DNA of 64,000 bases from JAEYOM01 sp036260935 (GTDB lineage Bacteria > Bacillota > Clostridia > Acetivibrionales > DTU013): positions 81,253-145,252 of the forward strand of contig DATALQ010000001.1 in NCBI GenBank assembly GCA_036260935.1. Reading direction: 5' to 3'. Both the position numbers and the translations under genes were made by a program. The notes below the pieces were generated by a model. It made no database searches and was not told the origin of the DNA. It was given only the letters and a program-made list of their open reading frames with translations. How positions within the stretch are numbered: position 1 is the stretch's first letter; the number at the start of each line of letters is the position of its first letter. This document shows positions 17,842 through 25,781 of the stretch, one piece after another.

Positions 17842-19139
17842 TAAAGATAATCGATATAAGGAAGGGAAAAGACTCCGGACTGTTCGACAAGCTCGTGGAA
17901 AGGGACAGGGTCGGCCGCAGGGACGTGGTCGGAATAGTCGAAGCGATCCTCACGGATGTCAGGGAGAACGGTAACAAGGCAGTTCTTGAATATACCAGAA
18001 AATTCGATAAGGCAGAGCTCGATCAAGCGTCAATGAAGGTATCGGAGCAGGAAATAAAGGCTGCATACGATGCGGTCGATCCGAAGCTCCTCGATGTTAT
18101 CAGGAAGTCAAGGGCCAATATAACGGCATTCCATGAAAAACAAAAAGAGAATTCGTGGTTCACGGCCGGAGAGGACGGCATACTGCTGGGGCAGCTTTAC
18201 AGGCCGCTAGAGGTGGTCGGAATATACGTACCGGGCGGTACTGCCGTATTGACCTCCACGGTTCTGATGACGACTATTCCGGCAAAGGTGGCAGGTGTAG
18301 AGAAGATTATAATGGCAACGCCTCCGGGCAGCAACGGGAGTATCGACCCGGCGGTGCTTGTAGCAGCAAAGGAATCAGGCGTGGATGAGATATACAAGAT
18401 GGGCGGCGCTCAGGCAATAGCAGCCATGGTGTTCGGGACCGAGACCGTACCGAAGGTGGATAAGATATTCGGCCCCGGCAATATTTACGTATCCACTGCA
18501 AAAAGACTTGTATACGGCTACTGCGACATCGATATGTTCGCGGGTCCCAGTGAGATCACGGTTGTCGCCGATGATTCGGCAAATCCCGTATATGTGGCGG
18601 CGGACCTTCTTTCGCAGGCAGAACACGATGTGCTTTCCGCCTCCATACTTATAACGCCTTCGGAGAAATTAGCCGGTGAGGTGGTAAAAGAAATTGAAAA
18701 GCAGTACGTACAGCTCTCTCGAAAGGGAATAATCGACAGATCGCTTGCGGATTACAGCGCGGCGATCATTGTAAACGATATTGACGAGGCCATGGAGATA
18801 GTGAATCGCGTTGCGCCCGAACATCTGGAACTATGTATCGAGGAGCCCTTCAGCAAGCTTTCCTATGTTAAAAACGCAGGCGCCATATTCCTTGGGAATT
18901 GGTCGCCCGAGCCACTGGGAGATTATTTTGCAGGCCCCAACCACGTGCTGCCGACGGGAGGGACCGCCAGGTTCTTTTCACCGCTCAATGTGGCGGACTA
19001 CGTGAAAAAATCCAGCGTGATCTCTTATACGAGGCAGGCCCTCGAAAAGGCAAGCGATTACGTTATAAGGTTCGCAGAGCACGAAAAGCTCGACGCACAT
19101 GCAAACGCCATAAAGGTCCGCTTCGGAAAGCGGGACTGA
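17838..19139 (+). CDS. hisD: Histidinol dehydrogenase
   Basis: 433-residue enzyme that carries out the last two NAD-dependent oxidations from histidinol to histidine, using a catalytic zinc. Seen: the glycine-rich YVPGGTAVLTSTVLM, the GPGNIYVSTAKRLV motif, the Zn-ligand region SQAEHD, APEHLE and a late GPNHVLPTGG stretch with the catalytic His residues. Length matches the family. Its start overlaps the hisG stop by ATGA and GCAGGAGG precedes it, so the two are translationally linked. Confidence 0.96.
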   Translation: MIKIIDIRKGKDSGLFDKLVERDRVGRRDVVGIVEAILTDVRENGNKAVLEYTRKFDKAELDQASMKVSEQEIKAAYDAVDPKLLDVIRKSRANITAFHEKQKENSWFTAGEDGILLGQLYRPLEVVGIYVPGGTAVLTSTVLMTTIPAKVAGVEKIIMATPPGSNGSIDPAVLVAAKESGVDEIYKMGGAQAIAAMVFGTETVPKVDKIFGPGNIYVSTAKRLVYGYCDIDMFAGPSEITVVADDSANPVYVAADLLSQAEHDVLSASILITPSEKLAGEVVKEIEKQYVQLSRKGIIDRSLADYSAAIIVNDIDEAMEIVNRVAPEHLELCIEEPFSKLSYVKNAGAIFLGNWSPEPLGDYFAGPNHVLPTGGTARFFSPLNVADYVKKSSVISYTRQALEKASDYVIRFAEHEKLDAHANAIKVRFGKRD

Positions 19140-19211
19140 GTAGGTATGGGGCGGAATATCGGTCAAGTGTCGGGTATTACTGTTGGTTTGAAATCAAAAG
19201 GAGAGTAATTT

Positions 19212-20276
19212 ATGAACAAATACTGGAGCAGGCTGGCGGCCGGGGTTGAACCCTATGTTCCGGGCGAGCAGCCGAGAGACAGGAAATTTATAAAGCTGAA
19301 CACGAACGAAAGCCCATACGGGCCTTCGCCGCGGGTACTTGAGGCTATCAAGGCTGCTGCGGACGATAGCCTGAGACTTTATCCGGATCAGACCTGTGAT
19401 ATGCTCATAAGCGCTGCCGCAGAAAGCTACGGATTGAAGAAGGATCAGATATTTGCGGGTAACGGCTCGGACGAGGTGCTGGCGTTAGCCTTCATGGCAT
19501 TCTTCGATCCCGGAAGGACGATAGTATTCCCAAATATCACGTACTCCTTCTATCCCGTCTATGCATCGCTGTTCAAGCTCGACTATGTAACCACCCCGCT
19601 GGACAGCGAATTCAACATTCCTTCGGAGAAGCTAATGCAAAGCAGCGGGGGAATCATCCTTGCCAACCCGAACGCCCCTACAGGGAAGGCGCTCCCGCTG
19701 GCAAAGATACGCGAAGTGCTCGAGGGGAATCCCGGGGTCGTCGTGATTGTGGACGAGGCATATATAGACTATGGCGGGGAATCAGCCGTCGGGCTTATAA
19801 AGGATTACCCAAACCTGCTGGTGGTACAGACTTTTTCAAAATCCCGTGCTTTGGCGGGCATGAGGATCGGCTTCGCCTTCGGCGACAGCGGGCTGATAAA
19901 GGCTCTGGACAGCATCAAGAATTCCTTCAATTCATATACGCTCGACAGTCTGGCCATCGTTGCCGGCACAGCGGCGCTAAAAGACGCTGCTTATTACAAG
20001 GGCACCACTGCAAAGGTAGTCGCGACGAGGGAAAGGTTTACAAAGGAGCTTCGCAGGCGGGGCTTTATTGTGACGGATTCGGCTGCCAACTTTGTTTTTG
20101 CGAGCCATCAGAGCATCCGCGGAGAGGATATATTAATGGCGCTTCGCGAAAGAGGAATACTCGTCCGATATTTCAGAAAGCCTGTTACTGTTGAGAATCA
20201 CCTGCGTATAAGCATCGGGACGGATGAAGAGATGGATGCGGTCATAAGGGCGCTGGACGATATTGTGGGTAAATGA
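19212..20276 (+). CDS. hisC: Histidinol-phosphate aminotransferase
   Basis: 354-residue PLP-dependent fold-type I aminotransferase. It moves an amino group from glutamate to imidazole acetol phosphate. Motifs: LNTNESPYGPSP at the substrate end, GNGSDEVL, NPNAPTGKALP, VDEAYIDY, and TFSKSRALAGMRIGF with the PLP-binding lysine. It follows hisD by 72 bases with AAAAGGAGAG before the ATG. After its stop comes the repeat-rich spacer that separates the first and second halves of the operon. Confidence 0.95.
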   Translation: MNKYWSRLAAGVEPYVPGEQPRDRKFIKLNTNESPYGPSPRVLEAIKAAADDSLRLYPDQTCDMLISAAAESYGLKKDQIFAGNGSDEVLALAFMAFFDPGRTIVFPNITYSFYPVYASLFKLDYVTTPLDSEFNIPSEKLMQSSGGIILANPNAPTGKALPLAKIREVLEGNPGVVVIVDEAYIDYGGESAVGLIKDYPNLLVVQTFSKSRALAGMRIGFAFGDSGLIKALDSIKNSFNSYTLDSLAIVAGTAALKDAAYYKGTTAKVVATRERFTKELRRRGFIVTDSAANFVFASHQSIRGEDILMALRERGILVRYFRKPVTVENHLRISIGTDEEMDAVIRALDDIVGK

Positions 20277-20381
20277 TTTGATGCAGGGACGCAACAGGTC
20301 TTGCAGGAGCTTTTAACAGGTCCTAAAGGTAATTTTCAGAACCGTGATCAAAATTAGTATGGAATTCCATAGGTATGTTTT

Positions 20382-20589
20382 GTTATAATGAGGCAGAAGA
20401 TGTCCATATTGCCTCATTGAAACACCGCTAATGCAAGGAAATTTTCCTACAACCGTAAAATTTCCTTTGAATCAAGGCGTTATAATGAGGCGGGGATGTC
20501 CATATTGCCTCATTGAAACGCCGCTTATGTAAGGAAATTTTCCTACAACCGTAAAATTTCCTTTGAATCGAGGCGTTATAATGAGGCGG
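20382..20589. repeat. 97-bp tandem repeat between hisC and hisB
   Basis: Two nearly identical units begin at 20382 and 20479 (97 and 96 bases), and a 15-base third start lies at 20575-20589. Each unit holds TTATAATGAGGC with its complement GCCTCATT 20-odd bases on, plus GGAAATTTT and AAAATTTCC around an 11-base loop. The gap 20277-20621 contains no gene. The unit could carry promoter-like TATAAT boxes or RNA hairpins. Confidence 0.85.
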
Positions 20590-20621
20590 AGGAAATAATG
20601 CAATATGTTGGGAGGCGGATT

Positions 20622-21209
20622 ATGTCCAGGATAGCTGAATTGAGCAGGAACACCGCAGAAACGGCCATCCGGTTGAAACTCGATATCGACGGAAGCGGAA
20701 ACTCCTCGATTGAAACGGGAGTCGGCTTTATGGACCATATGCTGACGCTGTTTTCGAAGCACGGGCTTTTCGATCTCACGGTCAAGGCGAGCGGAGACCT
20801 GCAGGTTGACGCGCATCATACTATCGAAGATATCGGCATAGTTCTCGGACAGGCGCTGAAGCAGGCACTGGGCGACAAGAAATCGATCAGAAGGTACGGG
20901 TCGGCGACGGTGCCTATGGATGAAGCTCTTGCAGCAGTTACGCTGGATGTAGGCGGGCGCCCTTATCTGGTCTGCAACGTCGGCTTTACCAACGAACGCG
21001 TAGGAGATATGGACACCGAACTCATAGAGGAATTTTTCCGGGCCGTATCCGTCAATGCGGGCATGAATCTACATATCAACGTGAAGTACGGAAACAATAA
21101 CCACCATATGGCAGAAGCAATCTTCAAGGCTTTCGGCAGGGCGCTCGACGAGGCTACCCGCACTGATGAGAGGATAGTCGGCGTCATGTCGACCAAGGGC
21201 GTGCTATAG
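20622..21209 (+). CDS. hisB: Imidazoleglycerol-phosphate dehydratase
   Basis: 195-residue monofunctional HisB that removes water from imidazole glycerol phosphate using two Mn ions. Metal-binding signatures are clear: GFMDHMLTLFSKHG, DAHHTIEDIGI, and near the end NNHHMAEAIFKAFGRAL. The histidinol-phosphatase domain found in enterobacterial HisB is absent, and no PHP-type phosphatase lies in this window, so that step must be encoded elsewhere. The ATG at 20622 is preferred over the one at 20598 because GGGAGG is placed correctly before it. Confidence 0.96.
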   Translation: MSRIAELSRNTAETAIRLKLDIDGSGNSSIETGVGFMDHMLTLFSKHGLFDLTVKASGDLQVDAHHTIEDIGIVLGQALKQALGDKKSIRRYGSATVPMDEALAAVTLDVGGRPYLVCNVGFTNERVGDMDTELIEEFFRAVSVNAGMNLHINVKYGNNNHHMAEAIFKAFGRALDEATRTDERIVGVMSTKGVL

Positions 21210-21220
21210 GGGTTACATAA

Positions 21221-21286
21221 GCCCGGGTTTTCGGGCATATTGAAGAAACCGGCCGCAGAATAGAATTGAAGAAACCGGCTGCATAA
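21221..21286. repeat. Short hairpin and 26-bp-spaced direct repeat before purC
   Basis: GCCCG and CGGGC (21221-21225, 21232-21236) form a small stem without a T run. TTGAAGAAACCGGC is repeated at 21240 and 21266. No function is evident. Confidence 0.4.
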
Positions 21287-21326
21287 CCGAAAGAATATAA
21301 ATTGACCATAAGAAAGGTATTGAATT

Positions 21327-22211
21327 ATGCTGATCAATGATACGAGTTTTATCGACAAACCCTTATTTGTAAAGGGCAAGGTGCGCAATGTCTATGATCT
21401 CGGCGACAAGCTGCTGATCATAGTTACCGACAGGATTTCGGCCTTCGACGTAATTTTTCCCAACCTGATACCCAACAAAGGCAAGGTCCTTAACAGTATT
21501 TCAGAGTTCTGGTTCAACTTCACATCGGGCATTGTCGGCAACCATATGATAACGACCGACGTCAGTAAATACCCCGACGGCCTGTCGAAATACAAAGAAG
21601 AGCTGCAGGGCAGGTCGATGCTGGTCCGCAGAATCGAAATGGCCAATGCGGAATGTATCGTGCGCGGTTATCTTGAAGGTTCTGGCCTAAAGGAATACAA
21701 TGCGACTGGAAGCATCTGCGGCATAAAGCTGCCGGCAGGGTTAAAACAGTGCGACAAGCTGCCTGAGCCTATATTTACACCGTCGACAAAGGAATCGGAA
21801 GGTCATGATATTAACGTCACCTTCGAAGGCCTTGCCGACAGGATCGGAAGAGATCTCGCGACGCAGCTCAGAGACGCCAGTATCGCACTTTATCAGGCTG
21901 CAAGCCGCCATGCGGAGAGCAAAGGAATAATACTTGCCGACACGAAGTTCGAATTTGGTATTATGGACGGTAAGCTAGTACTTGCAGATGAAGCCGTCAC
22001 ACCCGATTCTTCGAGGTTCTGGGATATGTCGGATTACCAGCCCGGAAGGTCGCAGAAGAGCTTCGACAAGCAGTTCCTAAGGGAGTATCTCGAAGAAATC
22101 GGCTGGAACAAGCAGCCTCCGGCGCCGGAACTGCCGGAAAGCGTTATCAGGAACACTGAGGCCAAGTATGTAGAGGCATATGAAAGAATAACGGGCAAAA
22201 GGCTGGTATAG
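21327..22211 (+). CDS. purC: SAICAR synthase (phosphoribosylaminoimidazole-succinocarboxamide synthase)
   Basis: 294 residues of the longer SAICAR synthase type. It joins aspartate to CAIR using ATP in purine synthesis. Motifs: GKVRNVYDLGD at the nucleotide loop, DRISAFDVI, the signature EGSGLKEYNATG, FTPSTKESEGHD and LADTKFEFG. It is placed inside the his operon, between hisB and hisH, behind AAGAAAGG. The product of the HisH-HisF reaction, AICAR, rejoins the purine pathway one step after PurC (via PurB), so co-expression is metabolically sensible though unusual. Confidence 0.95.
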   Translation: MLINDTSFIDKPLFVKGKVRNVYDLGDKLLIIVTDRISAFDVIFPNLIPNKGKVLNSISEFWFNFTSGIVGNHMITTDVSKYPDGLSKYKEELQGRSMLVRRIEMANAECIVRGYLEGSGLKEYNATGSICGIKLPAGLKQCDKLPEPIFTPSTKESEGHDINVTFEGLADRIGRDLATQLRDASIALYQAASRHAESKGIILADTKFEFGIMDGKLVLADEAVTPDSSRFWDMSDYQPGRSQKSFDKQFLREYLEEIGWNKQPPAPELPESVIRNTEAKYVEAYERITGKRLV

Positions 22212-22214
22212 AAT

Positions 22215-22823
22215 TTGATTGCGATAATCGATTATGAAGTAGGAAATCTGGGCAGTGTGAAGAATGCATTGCGGTATATCGGCCAGGAAGCCGTCATCAC
22301 ATCTGACCCAGCAGAGATCAGGCGTGCGAATGCTGTAGTCTTTCCGGGCGTCGGAGCGTTTTCCAATGCAATGTCGTGCCTTGAACGAAGCGGTTTGACT
22401 CAGATAGTCGAGGAAACGGTGCGAGAGGATAAATTGTTTCTGGGGATATGCCTCGGCATGCAGATGCTGTTCGACTATAGCGAGGAAGGCGGAGAAAGAG
22501 TGGATGGACTCGGACTGTTCGGCGGATCCATCAGATTGCTGCCGCAGAATATGGGGCTGAAAGTCCCGCATATGGGCTGGAACTCGCTGCACGTTAACGA
22601 CAGCCCTCTGTTCAAAGGCTTGCCCGAAAATCCGTATGTCTACTTTGTACATTCCTACTACCTGGATGCAGCGGACAAGTCGATAGTTACGGCGGCCTGC
22701 GATTACGGAGTCAGGTTTGACGCCGCGATCGGAAGTGGCAGGTTATTCGCAACTCAATTCCACCCTGAAAAAAGCGGTGAAGTAGGGCTTGCGATACTTA
22801 AAAACTGGGTTTCGATGATATAG
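22215..22823 (+). CDS. hisH: Imidazole glycerol phosphate synthase, glutaminase subunit
   Basis: 202-residue class I glutamine amidotransferase. It frees ammonia from glutamine and channels it to HisF. The nucleophile is in GICLGMQML, the His-Glu pair in QFHPEKSG, and the oxyanion-strand motif VFPGVGAF is present. The likely start is a TTG three bases after the purC stop; the ribosome binding site (AAAAGG) is weak and distant, so translation may depend on coupling to purC. Confidence 0.94.
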   Translation: MIAIIDYEVGNLGSVKNALRYIGQEAVITSDPAEIRRANAVVFPGVGAFSNAMSCLERSGLTQIVEETVREDKLFLGICLGMQMLFDYSEEGGERVDGLGLFGGSIRLLPQNMGLKVPHMGWNSLHVNDSPLFKGLPENPYVYFVHSYYLDAADKSIVTAACDYGVRFDAAIGSGRLFATQFHPEKSGEVGLAILKNWVSMI

Positions 22824-22918
22824 CGAAGCAGAACGATGGTTCTTTTGTTCCATTGAGATACGGAAATACTCTGAAATATTTACAGTACACCATACATATT
22901 TACAGGGAGTGAATTTGG

Positions 22919-23632
22919 ATGATTATCTACCCGGCTATAGATATAAAGGATGGAAGATGCGTAAGGCTGGTACAGGGTAAATTCAGCGATGTTACGGTCT
23001 ATTCCGACCATCCGGTCGACATGGCGGTCAAATTCGAGCAGATGGGCGCGCAGTATATTCATGTGGTCGACCTTGACGGCGCAAGACTCGGAACGCCCCA
23101 AAACATAGCGGTCGCTAGTGAAATGGCCGTCAGAGTCGGTATCCCCATCCAGCTCGGCGGGGGTATTCGTACGATCGAAACTATGGAGATAATCCTTTGT
23201 AAAGGAATAGAGAGAATTATTCTGGGTACGTCTGCCGTAAATGATCAGGAGCTTGTCAAAAAAGCTGTTCAAAGCTTCGGCAACAACCTTGCCGTAGCTA
23301 TAGACGCAAAAGACGGTCTGGTCGCGATAGAAGGCTGGGCTAAGACAAGTTCTTTTACGGCGGTTGGCTTTGCAAGGAAAATGGAGGAACTCGGCGCAAA
23401 AGTGATAATTTACACGGACATTTCCAGGGACGGCATGCTGAAGGGACCAAACCTCAAGGCAATGGAGGAGATGGTCAAGGCTGTCAATATAGATGTCATT
23501 GCGTCGGGCGGCGTTACCAGCATACAGGATATCAAAAACCTGAAGGATATAGGCGTATCTGGTGCAATAGTCGGGAAAGCCCTCTACACAGGCGACGTAG
23601 ATCTGAAGGAAGCCATCGAAGTCGCGAAATAG
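22919..23632 (+). CDS. hisA: ProFAR isomerase
   Basis: 237-residue beta-alpha barrel that isomerises the aminoaldose ProFAR to the ketose PRFAR. The catalytic Asp is in YPAIDIKDGRCVRLVQG at the N terminus, and the second is in the YTDISRDGMLKGPN segment. The half-barrel phosphate motifs GGGIRT and ASGGV are present. A gap of 95 bases separates it from hisH; it has its own GGGAGTG site. Confidence 0.95.
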   Translation: MIIYPAIDIKDGRCVRLVQGKFSDVTVYSDHPVDMAVKFEQMGAQYIHVVDLDGARLGTPQNIAVASEMAVRVGIPIQLGGGIRTIETMEIILCKGIERIILGTSAVNDQELVKKAVQSFGNNLAVAIDAKDGLVAIEGWAKTSSFTAVGFARKMEELGAKVIIYTDISRDGMLKGPNLKAMEEMVKAVNIDVIASGGVTSIQDIKNLKDIGVSGAIVGKALYTGDVDLKEAIEVAK

Positions 23633-23688
23633 CGCGGTTGGATTATGGCATAAGGGAAATCGACAGAATAGGGTAATGAGGTGGAGCA

Positions 23689-24450
23689 ATGTATACGAAG
23701 CGTATCATCCCCTGTCTGGATGTCCATGGGGGAAGGGTCGTCAAGGGTATAAACTTTGTCAACATCAGGGACGCCGGCGATCCTGTGGAAAATGCGTCAT
23801 TTTACGACAAGGCCGGCGCAGACGAGCTTACTTTTCTTGATATAACGGCGTCCTCCGATGCGCGCAGCATAATGATAGACGTCGTCAGGCGCGTTGCGGA
23901 ACAGGTTTTCATACCGTTTACTGTAGGCGGGGGCATCAGGACTGTCGAGGATTTCAGAGAAATACTCAAGGCCGGCGCCGACAAGGTAGGGGTCAACTCT
24001 GCCGCGTTGAAAAGGCCGGAACTGATATCCGAGGCGGCTTATCGTTTCGGCAGTCAGTGCGTTGTAACCGCAATAGATGCAAAAAGGCGTGCTGATGAAA
24101 GCGGCTGGGATGTTTACCTGAACGGCGGCCGTGTCAATACCGGCAGGGACGCGCTGGAATGGGCAGTTGAAGCCGAAAGGCTGGGGGCCGGCGAGATACT
24201 GCTCACGAGCATGGACTGCGACGGCACCAAGGATGGCTATGATCTTGAACTGACGAGAACCATATCGGAGAATGTGAAAATACCGGTCATTGCTTCCGGG
24301 GGCGCAGGCTCGATGGAGCATTTTTACGAGGCGCTGACGGAGGGAAAGGCGGATGCGGTGCTTGCGGCATCGCTTTTCCATTTCCGTGAAATGGAGATAA
24401 TGGACGTTAAACATTATTTAAAGGAAAAAGGAATAGAAGTGAGGGTCTGA
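23689..24450 (+). CDS. hisF: Imidazole glycerol phosphate synthase, cyclase subunit
   Basis: 253-residue beta-alpha barrel partner of HisH. It makes imidazole glycerol phosphate and AICAR from PRFAR. Catalytic Asp residues lie in IPCLDVHGGRVVKG (residue 11) and in VTAIDAKRR. Phosphate motifs GGGIRT and ASGGAGS are intact. It is the structural sibling of HisA just upstream. One base separates its stop from the hisIE start. Confidence 0.96.
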   Translation: MYTKRIIPCLDVHGGRVVKGINFVNIRDAGDPVENASFYDKAGADELTFLDITASSDARSIMIDVVRRVAEQVFIPFTVGGGIRTVEDFREILKAGADKVGVNSAALKRPELISEAAYRFGSQCVVTAIDAKRRADESGWDVYLNGGRVNTGRDALEWAVEAERLGAGEILLTSMDCDGTKDGYDLELTRTISENVKIPVIASGGAGSMEHFYEALTEGKADAVLAASLFHFREMEIMDVKHYLKEKGIEVRV

Positions 24451-24451
24451 A

Positions 24452-25252
24452 ATGGCAAATATTCTAGAACTGGTCAAATATAACGCGGCTGGGCTGGTGC
24501 CTGCCGTAACGCAGGATATCAGGACCGACGAGGTTCTGATGCTGGCATGGATGAACGAGGAATCGCTCAGGAAGACTATCGAAACCGGCAAGGTGCACTA
24601 TTTCAGCAGGAGCCGCCAGAAGCTCTGGCTGAAGGGCGAGACTTCGGGCCATTTCCAGACGGTTCGCTCGATCAGTGTGGACTGTGACGGAGACACGCTG
24701 CTGATAAAGGTAGACCAGATTGGGGCGGCATGCCACACGGGTCATCGTTCGTGCTTCTTTACGCGCCTTGATGCGGATAAGCTCAGGGAAAGCATTGATA
24801 GCACAGCCAATAGTGAGGAAACAGGCAATACCGATGGAATTACGGATGCAGTTATAGAGGAGTCGGTTGGAGAAGCATTGGAACCGGAAGAGGTATCGCC
24901 TTTAAGCGGTATACGGGAAATAAACAGGGCTGACACGGTTGAAAACAATGGCGCTCCTGGTAATAATGAAGCCGGTCCGGAGGTACTCGAGGAAGTGTTC
25001 GGCGTTATCCTCGACAGAAAGCTGCACCCGAAGGAAGGTTCATATACGAATTATCTCTTCAACAAGGGCACGGATAAAATATTGAAGAAGATCGGTGAGG
25101 AAGCGAGCGAGGTCATAATCGCTTCGAAAAACGGCAGTAACGGCGAAATAAGCGCGGAAGCGGCCGATCTTATGTATCATTTGATGGTACTGCTGGCCGA
25201 TAGAGGGATGTCGTGGAACGATATTTACCGGGAATTGAACCATCGCAAATGA
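24452..25252 (+). CDS. hisIE: Bifunctional phosphoribosyl-AMP cyclohydrolase / phosphoribosyl-ATP pyrophosphohydrolase
   Basis: 266 residues. The HisI part (1-107) has the zinc and catalytic region SVDCDGDTLLIKVDQ and CHTGHRSCFF. The HisE part (178-266) has LEEVFGVILDRK, KKIGEEASEV and AADLMYHLMVLL of the helical pyrophosphatase fold. The two are joined by an unusually long linker, about 108-177, that is acidic and low in complexity, making the protein some 50 to 60 residues longer than typical HisIE. It catalyses the second and third steps of the pathway. Last gene of the operon. Confidence 0.93.
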   Translation: MANILELVKYNAAGLVPAVTQDIRTDEVLMLAWMNEESLRKTIETGKVHYFSRSRQKLWLKGETSGHFQTVRSISVDCDGDTLLIKVDQIGAACHTGHRSCFFTRLDADKLRESIDSTANSEETGNTDGITDAVIEESVGEALEPEEVSPLSGIREINRADTVENNGAPGNNEAGPEVLEEVFGVILDRKLHPKEGSYTNYLFNKGTDKILKKIGEEASEVIIASKNGSNGEISAEAADLMYHLMVLLADRGMSWNDIYRELNHRK

Positions 25253-25338
25253 GACTAAAAAACAGTGATATTCGTTAAAAACTTTAGATAATTAGCTGTA
25301 TTCATCCGAAAACAGCATAATTTAGCAAAAACGCATAT

Positions 25339-25405
25339 TTGATTACAAATTGGATAATATATTATATTATTAATGTGATTAGCACTCAATGAAATTGAGT
25401 GCTAA
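25339..25405 (+). promoter_or_regulatory. groESL promoter and CIRCE operator
   Basis: TTAGCACTC (25379-25387), nine bases and GAGTGCTAA (25397-25405) form a perfect CIRCE element, the binding site of the heat-shock repressor HrcA. Just upstream, TTGATT (25339-25344) and the AT-rich TATATT (25363-25368) form a plausible promoter, so CIRCE lies at the transcription start. Confidence 0.95.
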
Positions 25406-25439
25406 TAAATTGTAAAACACATTGTAGGAGGTACTCTTT

Positions 25440-25727
25440 ATGAAAATAAAACCGTTAGGTGAAAGAGTCGTTATTAAGATGTTGGAAACTGAAGAGACAA
25501 CCAAGAGCGGCATCGTTCTTCCGGGAAGCGCCAAGGAAAAACCGCAGGTAGCTGAAATAGTTGCTGTAGGACCCGGCGGCTTCGACGACAAGGGAAAAGA
25601 AATCAAAATGGAAGTCAAGGTCGGAGACAAGGTACTTATCAGCAAGTATGCCGGAACCGAAGTGAAAATGGACGGAACCGAGTACACGATCCTGAAGCAG
25701 AGCGATATCCTGGCCGTTGTTGACTAG
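25440..25727 (+). CDS. groES: Co-chaperonin GroES
   Basis: 95-residue GroES. Seven copies form the lid of the GroEL chamber. The opening KIKPLGERVVIK, the mobile loop EETTKSGIVLPGSAKEKPQ, and the KVGDKVLISKYAGTEVK roof-strand region are all standard. It has an AGGAGG site and lies directly downstream of CIRCE, so HrcA control is expected. groEL follows after 54 bases. Confidence 0.98.
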   Translation: MKIKPLGERVVIKMLETEETTKSGIVLPGSAKEKPQVAEIVAVGPGGFDDKGKEIKMEVKVGDKVLISKYAGTEVKMDGTEYTILKQSDILAVVD

Positions 25728-25781
25728 GCTGCGCTGTAACTTTTATATTAATTTGAATGCTAATAAGGAGGCATTAAACAT

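Noticed and set aside
20382..20589. Repeats that might be a CRISPR array
   Set aside because: Only two 97-bp units directly abut each other, with no unique spacers and no cas genes.
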